Shown in pieces: positions 8,790 through 16,471 of a stretch of DNA of 64,000 nt. The notes under the pieces are model-generated. The model ran no database searches, had not been told where the DNA came from, and saw only the letters and a program-made list of their open reading frames with translations. The stretch spans positions 18,816-82,815 of the forward strand of contig CAJOKE010000003.1 in NCBI GenBank assembly GCA_905235225.1. Direction: 5' to 3'. Both the position numbers and the translations under genes were made by a program. How positions within the stretch are numbered: position 1 is the first letter of the stretch; each line of letters starts with the position of its first letter. The stretch is from Paludibacteraceae bacterium (lineage in GTDB: Bacteria > Bacteroidota > Bacteroidia > Bacteroidales > Paludibacteraceae).

Positions 8790-9492
8790 ATATTTCCGAT
8801 TCAAACAATTTACAGTATGGCATGACCGCTGTGCCATGAAGGTCGGCACGGACGGAGTGCTGCTTGGAGCATGGTCGCCGGTAACGAGCGGTAGTGCCAA
8901 TATATTAGATATAGGGACGGGGAGCGGATTGATTACCTTGATGCTGGCGCAACGCTGTCCGAAAGCAAATATTGATGCGATAGATATAGACCATGCAGCA
9001 ATAGAACAGGCGCGCGAGAATTTCAGTGCGTCGCCATGGAGCGGGCGTCTTCATGCCCGATGTATTTCCCTGCAAAGTTTTGCAAAAGAGACCGACAAAC
9101 GATACGAGTTGATTGTATCCAATCCGCCGTACTTTGTTGATTCCCTCAAAAATCCGGATTTGCGACGGCAAGCGGCACGTCACACAGATACGTTAGATTA
9201 TTCCGATTTGGTTTATTGTGCATCAAAGTTGCTGAGTACAAGCGGCACATTAGCACTTATCCTGCCAGCGGAAGCAAGAGAAAAAATACTATGTTATGCC
9301 AGCGATTCAGGTTTGAATGTCCGGCAGATGACCAACGTATATTCCAAGCCCGGTAAGCCGGTCAAGCGTGTTTTGATGTCTTTGAGCAAGGGCGATGCTG
9401 CTAAATATACGGAATCGGATTTGTACATTGAATCGGAAGATTCTCCAAGAAGCGAGGCATACAACAGTCTGACAGAGGAATTTTACCTATAG
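8779..9492 (+). CDS. trmN6: tRNA1(Val) (adenine37-N6)-methyltransferase
   Basis: 237 residues. A SAM-binding Rossmann domain has ILDIGTGSGLITLMLAQR and the catalytic motif IV SNPPYF, typical of N6-adenine methyltransferases. The N-terminal RFKQFTVWHDRCAMKVGTDGVLLGAW is characteristic of YfiC/TrmN6, which methylates A37 of tRNA1(Val). It overlaps the preceding permease gene by 11 bp. The 430 bp after its stop contain two tandem arrays and a strong terminator hairpin. Confidence 0.9.
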   Translation: MPNKYFRFKQFTVWHDRCAMKVGTDGVLLGAWSPVTSGSANILDIGTGSGLITLMLAQRCPKANIDAIDIDHAAIEQARENFSASPWSGRLHARCISLQSFAKETDKRYELIVSNPPYFVDSLKNPDLRRQAARHTDTLDYSDLVYCASKLLSTSGTLALILPAEAREKILCYASDSGLNVRQMTNVYSKPGKPVKRVLMSLSKGDAAKYTESDLYIESEDSPRSEAYNSLTEEFYL

Positions 9493-9579
9493 TCTACAGT
9501 TGAGAACAATCTAATATTTTGACGTTCAGGCTAAGTGTTTAGTTTGTAGTAAACGAGCCGTTTCTGAGGAATGAATTGT

Positions 9580-9678
9580 GCAATAATATTACAAGAATAG
9601 TACAAGAATAGTGCAAGAATACTGCAATAATAGTACGATAATAGTGCAATAATAGTGCGATAATAGTGCGATAAGGGG
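9580..9678. repeat. 11-bp tandem array (nine units related to gcaataatagt)
   Basis: Nine 11-bp units start at 9580, 9591, 9602, 9613, 9624, 9635, 9646, 9657 and 9668. Variation is mostly gca/aca/gcg/acg at the start of the unit and aataatag/agaatag in the middle. It lies between the convergent ends of trmN6 and rplT. Confidence 0.9.
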
Positions 9679-9704
9679 TACTGAATATCAATGAGTTACG
9701 AGAA

Positions 9705-9880
9705 GTGGAGTTTTAGGGAAACGGAAGTGAGGGAGAAAAGGAAGAGGAGTGAGGGAGAAAAGGAAGAGGAGTGAGGGGGAAAAGAAAGAGGAGTGAGGGG
9801 GAAAGAAATGAGGAGTGAGGGAGAAAAGACAGAGGAGTGAGGGGGAAAGAAATGAGGAGTGAGAGGGAAAAGAAAAAGAG
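9705..9880. repeat. 22-bp polypurine tandem array (seven good copies plus one degenerate)
   Basis: Copies beginning gtgagg or gtgaga start at 9727, 9749, 9771, 9793, 9815, 9837 and 9859; a weaker copy starts at 9705. The plus strand is almost pure purine. Reverse-strand open frames here give low-complexity Ser/Leu/Pro/Phe peptides that I reject as genes. The last copy merges into the terminator stem at 9874. Confidence 0.92.
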
Positions 9881-9900
9881 TGCGGGGACCGCACTCTTTT
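9874..9900. terminator. Bidirectional terminator between trmN6 and rplT
   Basis: A perfect 12-bp stem (aaaagagtgcgg at 9874-9885, ccgcactctttt at 9889-9900) with loop gga. The A-tract and T-tract in the arms allow termination of transcripts from both sides. Confidence 0.9.
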
Positions 9901-9921
9901 GCTGCACATCAACTGAGTTGA

Positions 9922-10269
9922 TTACTTTTTCACTTTGTCGCAAATAGCTTTGAAAGCTTTTGGCTGGTTCATAGCGAGGTCAGCGAGGACCTTGCGGTTG
10001 ATTTCGATGCCGGCTTTTTTCAAAGCACCCATCAACTGACTGTAGCTAAGTCCTTCGAGACGAGCGGCAGCGTTGATACGCTGAATCCACAAAGCGCGGA
10101 ATGAGCGTTTTTTGTTTTTACGATCGCGATAAGCGTACTGGAGACCCTTCTCCCATGTGTTTTTGGCGACTGTCCAAACATTAGCACGGCCACCAAAGTT
10201 ACCTCTTGTGAGGCTCATGATCTTCTTGCGGCGTGCGCGTGAAGCAACGTGATTTACTGATCTTGGCAT
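9922..10269 (-). CDS. rplT: 50S ribosomal protein L20 (bL20)
   Basis: 115 residues, the normal length. It begins [17 protein letters not shown] and has the conserved [14 protein letters not shown] segment and an L20 end ([18 protein letters not shown]). It is the last gene of infC-rpmI-rplT, 28 bp after rpmI. In several bacteria L20 represses this operon by binding its mRNA; the infC-rpmI hairpin noted below is a candidate site. Very secure. Confidence 0.98.
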   Translation of the reverse strand: MPRSVNHVASRARRKKIMSLTRGNFGGRANVWTVAKNTWEKGLQYAYRDRKNKKRSFRALWIQRINAAARLEGLSYSQLMGALKKAGIEINRKVLADLAMNQPKAFKAICDKVKK

Positions 10270-10297
10270 AGTTCTGTAAATTTTTGGTGGTTAATAC

Positions 10298-10495
10298 TTA
10301 GCGGAGTAACAGCATTTCGCGGAGACTACGCATGTTTGATTGATCGACCATAGCAACGTGGGTCAAATTACGTTTTTGCTTTTTGGTCTTTTTCGTCAGG
10401 ATGTGACTTTTGTAAGCGTGTTTACGCTTAACTTTACCGGTTCCGGTAAGAGTGAATCTTTTTTTAGCACCGGAATTAGTTTTTACCTTTGGCAT
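10298..10495 (-). CDS. rpmI: 50S ribosomal protein L35 (bL35)
   Basis: 65 residues, full length. It begins [20 protein letters not shown], and the Lys-rich body ([17 protein letters not shown]) is diagnostic of L35. It is the middle gene of infC-rpmI-rplT. A hairpin fills most of the gap between the infC stop and this start. Confidence 0.98.
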   Translation of the reverse strand: MPKVKTNSGAKKRFTLTGTGKVKRKHAYKSHILTKKTKKQKRNLTHVAMVDQSNMRSLREMLLLR

Positions 10496-10526
10496 TTTGT
10501 TAAAAAATTAAATGTTAATATATTAA

Positions 10527-10567
10527 GGTCATGGGCAGCCATTGTTATCAGGTAAAGCCCTGTGACC
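10527..10567 (-). promoter_or_regulatory. infC-rpmI intergenic hairpin, possible ribosomal-protein operator
   Basis: The arms ggtca-t-gggc (10527-10536) and gccc-tg-tgacc (10557-10567) pair with a small internal loop. The structure sits directly after the infC stop codon and 31 nt ahead of the rpmI start. There is no U-tract, so it is not a simple terminator. Position matches the place where L20 acts in other bacteria; that role is inference. Confidence 0.45.
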
Positions 10568-10568
10568 A

Positions 10569-11129
10569 TTATTTACTTTTAGGAGCGAGAATGAGAATCA
10601 TTCGTTTCCCTTCGAGTTTAGGAAGTGCTTCGGGTTTTCCGCAATCCTCGAGGTCGTTCGCGAAGCGTGCCAGGAGCAGTTCGCCTTGTTCTTTGAAGAC
10701 GATGGACCGTCCTCTGAAGAAGACATACGCTTTGACTTTGTTACCGTCTTTCAAGAATTCCTGCGCATGACGTAATTTGAAATTATAGTCATGGTCGTCC
10801 GTCTGGGGTCCGAAGCGGATTTCTTTAATTTCGATTTTTTTGGAGTTTTGTTTTTGCTCCTTTTCCTTTCTCTTTTTCTGATATAGGAATTTCTGGTAAT
10901 CGACGATACGACAAACTGGTGGAACGGCGTTAGGTGAGATTTCGACGAGATCAAGGTTAAGCTCATCCGCAATTCTCATTGCCTCCTTAATGGAATAGAC
11001 TCCCTGTTCCACATTTTCACCGACGAGTCTGACCTCGTCCACGCCCCGAATCGCGTCATTAATGCGATTAGGATTTTCTTTTTCTACGCGGCCACGCATG
11101 GGTCGTTTTGCAGGTTGTGTTGCTATAAT
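10569..11129 (-). CDS. infC: Translation initiation factor IF-3, probable non-AUG start
   Basis: IF-3 with N-domain ([18 protein letters not shown]), linker and C-domain ([20 protein letters not shown]). The nearest ATG (11099) gives 176 residues, but the frame is open upstream and encodes ATQPAKRP before that Met. A strong Shine-Dalgarno GGAGG (11139-11135) sits 5 nt before an ATT (11129) and 8 nt before an ATA (11126), and far from the ATG. I extend the gene to the ATT. AUU starts on infC underlie IF-3 autoregulation in Escherichia coli. Identity of the gene is certain; the exact start is not. Confidence 0.95.
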   Translation of the reverse strand: MIATQPAKRPMRGRVEKENPNRINDAIRGVDEVRLVGENVEQGVYSIKEAMRIADELNLDLVEISPNAVPPVCRIVDYQKFLYQKKRKEKEQKQNSKKIEIKEIRFGPQTDDHDYNFKLRHAQEFLKDGNKVKAYVFFRGRSIVFKEQGELLLARFANDLEDCGKPEALPKLEGKRMILILAPKSK

Positions 11130-11155
11130 TGTGTCCTCCGATATAAAAAGTGGCG

Positions 11156-11186
11156 CAAAATTACAACATTTTCTCGAACCGCCAAA
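11156..11186 (-). promoter_or_regulatory. Promoter of infC-rpmI-rplT
   Basis: Minus strand TTTG (11186-11183), a 19-bp spacer, TAATTTTG (11163-11156). Transcription should begin near 11150, leaving a leader of about 20 nt that contains the GGAGG ribosome-binding site. Upstream IF-3 starts before 11150 are therefore excluded. Confidence 0.75.
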
Positions 11187-11222
11187 ATATTTTTGAAAAA
11201 AAAAAGATTTTTTTACATTTTA

Positions 11223-11254
11223 TTTGTGTACTCCATAAAAAAATAGTACCTTTG
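11223..11254 (+). promoter_or_regulatory. Promoter of the OB-repeat lipoprotein gene
   Basis: TTTG (11223-11226), a 20-bp spacer, TACCTTTG (11247-11254), followed by gccgccgatattg. It gives a leader of about 90 nt before the ATG at 11349. Confidence 0.8.
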
Positions 11255-11348
11255 CCGCCGATATTGAAAAATCTGCGCCAATCGGATAAAAAGAAGGCTT
11301 TATATAGACGAAAATCGGAAACAAAACAAACAATAAATATAATACATT

Positions 11349-12290
11349 ATGAAATTACACAAAATGATGTTGGTATGCGCAGCGATAGGTCTGTTAGCAA
11401 CCAGTTGCGAAGAGAAGGCTGTGATGCCGGGAGACAATGACAAGAACCAAGAGTCGATTTACGTTGCTCCCGAGTTACCGGATCCCGAAGGAGTAGTATT
11501 GCCCGAGGGTACAATAAATGTAACAGAGGCTATTCGCCAATGCCAAGAATTAGGTTCCGGCGGTGTATCACAGGATTTCGTATATGTAAAAGGCTGGATA
11601 TGCAATGCGAGTGCCAGCCAAAACAAGGAAGCGATAGAGAAGTACGGCAACGTATATTTCTATATGGGAGTGAACAAAGAGACAGAGACGAAGAATGCGC
11701 TGTATGCCTATCAGATAATGGGAATTGACGGCAAGAAAGTGACGAATCCAGACGGTATCAAAGTGGGTGATTTTGTCATAATCCGCTGCAAGTTGAACAA
11801 TTATAACGGTATCATGGAGACCACCGGTAAAGGAGAGTGCAACATTGTATATAGCACCAATCCGTTATTAGACGAGAAGCCCGATCCGAGCAAGATTACT
11901 CCGGATCCCGAAGGAGCAAATGTCCCGGCAGGTTGCCTAAACGTTTATGAAGCGCGTGATATATGCGCCGGTCTTGCCAGCGGCAGCCAGACAAACGAGA
12001 CCTATTATGTCAAGGGTTGGATTCACAAGGTAGCAACGAGTGCATCGGATGTAGAATCATACGGCAATGCAACGTTCTATATAGCAGCAACGAATGACGG
12101 AACGACCAATTCGTTTGATTTTGAGGCATATCGCATCAAGTCGATTAACGGTACCCGATTCAGCAGTTTGGATCAGTTCCAAGCAGGAGACTTTGTGGTT
12201 ATCGAGTCAAAGTTGAAGAATTACAACGGCACATACGAAACCGGTGACGGTGCGAAATTGTACTGGTCGAGCAATCCGAATTTGCAATAA
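11349..12290 (+). CDS. Lipoprotein with two OB-like repeats
   Basis: A 313-residue secreted protein: short hydrophobic signal and lipobox LATSC (Cys ~20). It then holds two homologous ~125-residue repeats. Each opens with PDPEG and contains YVKGWI, YGNxxFY, a YxIxxI(D/N)G segment and a (V/A)GDFV(I/V)I...KLxNYNG end. The pattern looks like the OB-fold domains (DUF6359-like) common in Bacteroidales surface lipoproteins; that match is from memory. No enzyme motif is visible. It has its own promoter and lies 22 bp ahead of the PpiD-like gene, so the two are probably co-transcribed. Function unknown. Confidence 0.8.
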   Translation: MKLHKMMLVCAAIGLLATSCEEKAVMPGDNDKNQESIYVAPELPDPEGVVLPEGTINVTEAIRQCQELGSGGVSQDFVYVKGWICNASASQNKEAIEKYGNVYFYMGVNKETETKNALYAYQIMGIDGKKVTNPDGIKVGDFVIIRCKLNNYNGIMETTGKGECNIVYSTNPLLDEKPDPSKITPDPEGANVPAGCLNVYEARDICAGLASGSQTNETYYVKGWIHKVATSASDVESYGNATFYIAATNDGTTNSFDFEAYRIKSINGTRFSSLDQFQAGDFVVIESKLKNYNGTYETGDGAKLYWSSNPNLQ

Positions 12291-12312
12291 ACAAATTTAT
12301 TACTATAAACAA

Positions 12313-14322
12313 ATGGCAACATTACAAAAAATCAGAAATCATGGTGTGATCCTGTTAGTAATAGTGGGACTTGCCATGTTAGCGTTTATCCTTGGTGACT
12401 TTCTAAATTCAGGAAGCAGTTTTTTCAACCGTAGCCGCGAGAACGTAGGTGTTATCGCCGGTCATGATGTACATTACACAGAGTACGAATCCGCCAAGGA
12501 GCAATTAACAGAAGTTTATAAAATCGAGACAGGTCGTTCGGATTTTGATGAGGAGTTATCCAGTCAGATCCGCAACCAAGTATGGCAGATGATGCTGATG
12601 GATTATTCACTTCGTGCAGAAGCCGCCAAGATCGGAATGGACATTACATCCGATGAATTGAGCGAGTTGTGCATAGGCGAGCATCCTCATGAATTGATTG
12701 CCGGCCGCCGCGCGTTCTACGACCAGACGGGTAATTTCAACCGCGATTATCTGGTACGTTTCCTTGCGTCACTGGAGCAAGAAACAGAGAATGCCGAGCA
12801 AGCCGCCAACATCAAACAGGCAAAGACCTATTGGATGTATTGGGAACATGCTGTTCGTCTGACATATATGCAGGAGAAATACACGACCTTGCTGCAAAGT
12901 CTGATAAAAGCGAACAGTCTGGATGCCAAATACGCATTTGAGGCACGTCAAAACAGTGTCAATGCGGAATATGTACAGCAACCATATTACGCTATTGCCG
13001 ATTCACTGGTCAAAGTAAGCAGCAGCGACCTCAAGAAATTATATGCCAAACACAAAGAGGAGTACAAACAGACTCCGAACCGTGCGATCGGTTATGTTAT
13101 GTTTGACATTGTTCCGTCCGAGCAAGATTTTGCAGACACGGAAAAGCTGATGAAGAGTCTGGAAGAAGAGTTCAGAACGAGCGAAGATGTTGCATTGGTA
13201 GTAAACACCAATTCGGACATCATGTATGACGGTCAAGACTATTCGGAAATAACTATCCCGGAAGCATACAAGGAGTTTGCGTTCCACAAAGGCGCGAAAG
13301 CGGGAGATGTAACCGAACTGCGTTTTGAAAACAACACGTATTCGATGGCCCGCCTGATGCAAGTGGGTTATTCGATGCCGGACAGCGTATGCCTGAAGGC
13401 AATTGCGACACAGGAAGGTCAGGAAGATGTTGAATTAGGCTGGTATCAAGCGTCCGATTTGAGCAAGACAATAGCAGAACCTGCCTTTGCGGGCAAACGC
13501 GGTACACGGTTCACCGTAGCACAAGGTTTAGGCGAACAGACATTCGAAGTAATAGACATCGCCAAGCCAACTCCGAAAGTGAAGATTGCGATACTGGAGC
13601 GCACGGTAACTCCGTCATCCAAGACATACTCCGTTATTTACAACAACGCGAAGCAGTTTATTGTCAACAATCCTACAGAGGATGCTTTCCGTGCCGCTGC
13701 AGCTGAAGCCGGAATGACGGTACATCCCCAATTCAATCTGACCAAAGTAACCGAGAAAGTCGGCGATTTGAAGGCGAGCCGTCCAATTGTCCGTTGGGCA
13801 TTTGATGCCAAAGAGGGTCAAGTGAGTGACGTATTCGAATGCGGCGAGCATTTTGTAGTAGCCGTTCTGACCGAGACTAATGACGGCGAATACCGTCCGA
13901 TGGAGGCAGTCCGTGCCGAGTTGACGGTTGAGGCCACCAACAACAAAAAAGCCGAGTACATCATCAACCAATTAGCAAAAGCCAGCACGCTTGAAGAAGC
14001 AGCTGAGATTACAGGCAAAAGCATCCAAACAGCTGAAAACGTAACTCTTTCCGGCTATCGTTTCGGTAATGCAGGCAACGAACCCGCAGTTATCGGCAGA
14101 ACATTAGCATTGGCAGAAGGTGAAGTTTCTGCTCCGATTCAAGGTCGTTCAGGCGTGTTCATGGTAAAAGCAGGAGCCAAGACTACAGCAGAAGGCGAAT
14201 TGAATGTTGAGACAGAGAAGCAGCAATTGACTTCGCGCGTAGCATACATGATCCCGTATCAAGCTATCGCACTGATTCAAGAGCAAGCAGATGTAGAAGA
14301 CAATCGTGCCAACTTCCAATAA
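12313..14322 (+). CDS. PpiD-like periplasmic foldase (SurA N-domain, PPIase family)
   Basis: The ATG at 12313 is preferred over the upstream in-frame ATG at 12244, which lies inside the previous gene. The 669-residue product has one N-terminal membrane anchor (VILLVIVGLAMLAFILGDFL) and a SurA/PpiD-like helical region (~40-250). A long C-terminal part contains rotamase-like segments such as WAFDAKEGQVSDVFECGEHFVV and a second, similar LAEGEVSAPIQGRSGVFMV. It should sit in the inner membrane facing the periplasm and help fold outer-membrane proteins. Catalytic PPIase residues cannot be confirmed, so it may act only as a chaperone. Confidence 0.85.
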   Translation: MATLQKIRNHGVILLVIVGLAMLAFILGDFLNSGSSFFNRSRENVGVIAGHDVHYTEYESAKEQLTEVYKIETGRSDFDEELSSQIRNQVWQMMLMDYSLRAEAAKIGMDITSDELSELCIGEHPHELIAGRRAFYDQTGNFNRDYLVRFLASLEQETENAEQAANIKQAKTYWMYWEHAVRLTYMQEKYTTLLQSLIKANSLDAKYAFEARQNSVNAEYVQQPYYAIADSLVKVSSSDLKKLYAKHKEEYKQTPNRAIGYVMFDIVPSEQDFADTEKLMKSLEEEFRTSEDVALVVNTNSDIMYDGQDYSEITIPEAYKEFAFHKGAKAGDVTELRFENNTYSMARLMQVGYSMPDSVCLKAIATQEGQEDVELGWYQASDLSKTIAEPAFAGKRGTRFTVAQGLGEQTFEVIDIAKPTPKVKIAILERTVTPSSKTYSVIYNNAKQFIVNNPTEDAFRAAAAEAGMTVHPQFNLTKVTEKVGDLKASRPIVRWAFDAKEGQVSDVFECGEHFVVAVLTETNDGEYRPMEAVRAELTVEATNNKKAEYIINQLAKASTLEEAAEITGKSIQTAENVTLSGYRFGNAGNEPAVIGRTLALAEGEVSAPIQGRSGVFMVKAGAKTTAEGELNVETEKQQLTSRVAYMIPYQAIALIQEQADVEDNRANFQ

Positions 14323-14342
14323 TAAAAGGCACATATGATTAT

Positions 14343-14376
14343 AAAAACAGCCGCAAAAGTGTATGCGGCTGTTTTT
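14343..14376 (+). terminator. Rho-independent terminator after the PpiD-like gene
   Basis: A 13-bp stem (14343-14355 with 14364-14376, core cagccgca/tgcggctg), an 8-nt loop and a T-run. It may also end the convergent SpoIID transcript. Confidence 0.9.
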
Positions 14377-14411
14377 GTATATTTGTTATATATATATTAT
14401 AAGGTGTGCCT

Positions 14412-15494
14412 TCAAACCGTTGCCAGAACGGCACCCGGGTAATAGTAAGACAAAATGCGTTCAAAAGGAAGTCCCTCCGAAGCCATGGTTGCAGCTCCAA
14501 TCTGGCACAACCCTACCCCGTGTCCCCAACCATGACCGGACAAAGTGAATTGATGTCCGTCGGATTTGAAGATTTGGAAGTTTGAGGAATACAAGCATGA
14601 GGGGGAAAGCCAACGGCGGATAAGCAACTCTTTACCAATAATCCGGCTGTATTTCGAGCCAACAATTTCCAAGGAATAAATACGCCCCGACTTACCACGT
14701 TTAAGCGGAATAAGATCAATTATATCCCCGAAGTCGATGCCAGATTTGTCACGGATGATGTTGCTCAATTCGGTTTGCGTATAGGTAACCTGCCAATCGT
14801 GATAATCGGCGGTTTCCAGATCATAGTCATTGAGACATTGCTTCAATCGGTCTCTGAGAAGACTATTTGCAGCGACATAGGCAGGATTACAATAAGGACA
14901 ATCGACCGATTCCAAATAGGGGACATGGATATCTTCCCAACAGGTTTCAAATTCTTCCGTTTTGCCGCCACAGCATTTGTGAAAACGGCAATCACAGACG
15001 AGGTTACCATACATAAGTACCAGACCTTCAGTTTCGCGAACCGCTTGAACGGCGCGTTCATTCATCCGCGACAGGCCCTCATAACGCTGGCAATGGTCAT
15101 CGGCACAGACATCAAATCCGATATGTCCGTTCGTCTCATATTTGAGCGGAGAGTCAGTGCGAATATTCGCAGACTTGTTCGCCTCGATGGCACGAATCGC
15201 CCAACTACGTGAAATAACGGAATGGGCTTTCAAGAGTTCCATCGGGGAATTGGCAGACATCTCCGAAGAGATAACGCTACAGAGATAGTCCTCAAGATTG
15301 ATGACATTGACAGCCGTTTGTAATCCATCAGGATTGTGCAGAATCTCCAAGCGACCAGCAAACTCCTGGTCTTCACGCCGATCCCAATGGAAACCAATCC
15401 CGATTCTGACATTATGCAAGATAAAGGAATGCTCGCGTTGCTCGAAATCTATTTCCGGCGCAGTCAATATGCCGACACGAATTGTTTTATCCAT
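14412..15494 (-). CDS. SpoIID/LytB domain protein
   Basis: 360 residues with no obvious signal peptide. It contains the SpoIID core: INLEDYLCSVISSEM, LLKAHSVISRSWAI, an insertion with several Cys/His (CADDHCQRY, FHKCCGGKTEEFETCWED, CPYCNP), and the closing GHGWGHGVGLCQIGAATMA...ILSYYYPG. SpoIID proteins are lytic transglycosylases on denuded glycan, or amidase enhancers. It lies 3 bp after a GlcNAc/BadF-type kinase gene, which points to cell-wall turnover or recycling. The Cys cluster may bind a metal. Confidence 0.9.
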   Translation of the reverse strand: MDKTIRVGILTAPEIDFEQREHSFILHNVRIGIGFHWDRREDQEFAGRLEILHNPDGLQTAVNVINLEDYLCSVISSEMSANSPMELLKAHSVISRSWAIRAIEANKSANIRTDSPLKYETNGHIGFDVCADDHCQRYEGLSRMNERAVQAVRETEGLVLMYGNLVCDCRFHKCCGGKTEEFETCWEDIHVPYLESVDCPYCNPAYVAANSLLRDRLKQCLNDYDLETADYHDWQVTYTQTELSNIIRDKSGIDFGDIIDLIPLKRGKSGRIYSLEIVGSKYSRIIGKELLIRRWLSPSCLYSSNFQIFKSDGHQFTLSGHGWGHGVGLCQIGAATMASEGLPFERILSYYYPGAVLATV

Positions 15495-15497
15495 ATA

Positions 15498-16403
15498 TCA
15501 ATGAGTCGGAATAACATCTTTGCGATGATAAGCAATCAGCCCTTCCAGAGGATCCTGCAGGATCTTCGCAATCCTATAGCCGTGCTGCACCATAACATTG
15601 CGCAGGACATCGGCATAAAAATATGCGACACTGCCGACAAATGCCGTTGACAAAGGCGTCGGCACAGTTGCCATTCTGTTATCAATAGTACCTCTGTATT
15701 CCGCATGATACTGAGCGACATTGCGCGTAACAAACGAATCAAAATGGTCATAGACCAATTTATATATCCTCGGATCATCCAAATGCCCATGACAGAACCG
15801 AGCCAAGCCAGCCAGCCAACGATTTGGGAAAGGCTGTTTGTACACATGATCCAAAATATCCGCCTGCGTCAGGTTATACTCTGCGAGGAAAGCGTGCTTC
15901 AAGTCTTCGCCAAGCTGGTTTTTAAGAAGGTCTCCGACAAGACGTTTCCCGAGCGTAGCGGCACTCCCCTCATCACCGAGGATATATCCCAAGGACGGGA
16001 CCGCCCAAGCGATTTGACTGCCGTCGTAAAGACATGAGCCGCTGCCAGTACCCAAAATACATGCCACCCCCGCCTTGTCAGCAAACAATCCACGGGCAGC
16101 CCCCAACATATCAGACGCCACCTCTACAGCCGCGTCTTTGAAAATGCGGGTCAATGCCCCGGCAACGAGAACCTTCTTTTCGGGAGTACAACCGGCACCG
16201 TAAAAGAAGATATTTGTCACCTTGCCCGCCCACATAAGCGGACCTATTTGAGGCAGCAAGCCATTAGAAACCGAAGCATATATCTCCTCTTCGGTTTGCA
16301 GCATAGGATTGATGCCGTCCGTCTTAAACTCCTGATGATGACCATTAGCGGTCAAAAGGCTCCAATGGGTCTTTGTGGAGCCACTATCTGCAATTAAAAT
16401 CAT
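15498..16403 (-). CDS. BadF/BadG/NagK-type amino-sugar kinase
   Basis: 301 residues of the ASKHA fold. Phosphate-1 motif ILIADSGSTKTHW is at the N-terminus, adenosine and phosphate-2 motifs ACILGTGSGSCLYDG and GYILGDEGSAATLG follow, and a third (TAFVGSVAYFYADVLR) is near the end. The family phosphorylates N-acetylglucosamine or related amino sugars. First gene of a pair with SpoIID, suggesting reuse of sugars from peptidoglycan. The predicted -7 box ends four bases before the ATG, so the mRNA is probably leaderless. Confidence 0.88.
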   Translation of the reverse strand: MILIADSGSTKTHWSLLTANGHHQEFKTDGINPMLQTEEEIYASVSNGLLPQIGPLMWAGKVTNIFFYGAGCTPEKKVLVAGALTRIFKDAAVEVASDMLGAARGLFADKAGVACILGTGSGSCLYDGSQIAWAVPSLGYILGDEGSAATLGKRLVGDLLKNQLGEDLKHAFLAEYNLTQADILDHVYKQPFPNRWLAGLARFCHGHLDDPRIYKLVYDHFDSFVTRNVAQYHAEYRGTIDNRMATVPTPLSTAFVGSVAYFYADVLRNVMVQHGYRIAKILQDPLEGLIAYHRKDVIPTH

Positions 16404-16407
16404 ACGA

Positions 16408-16439
16408 CAAAATTACAACAAAATTTGCATATATACAAA
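16408..16439 (-). promoter_or_regulatory. Promoter of the NagK-SpoIID pair (leaderless)
   Basis: Minus strand TTTG (16439-16436), a 20-bp spacer, TAATTTTG (16415-16408), then TCGT and the ATG at 16403. Its -33 box forms one end of TTTGCATATATACAAA (16424-16439), whose other end is the -33 box of the divergent promoter. Confidence 0.8.
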
Positions 16440-16455
16440 TTTTTCAATAACTTTG
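16424..16455 (+). promoter_or_regulatory. Promoter of the glycosyltransferase gene
   Basis: TTTG (16424-16427), a 20-bp spacer, TAACTTTG (16448-16455). The predicted start leaves a leader of about 12 nt before the ATG at 16472. It overlaps the -33 region of the divergent nagK promoter. Confidence 0.8.
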
Positions 16456-16471
16456 CAGCAAAATTCACATA

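Noticed and set aside
9688..9943. Reverse-strand frames of 74-76 residues rich in Ser, Leu, Pro and Phe
   Set aside because: They are the translation of the 22-bp GA-rich tandem array in two frames; no start context or family pattern.
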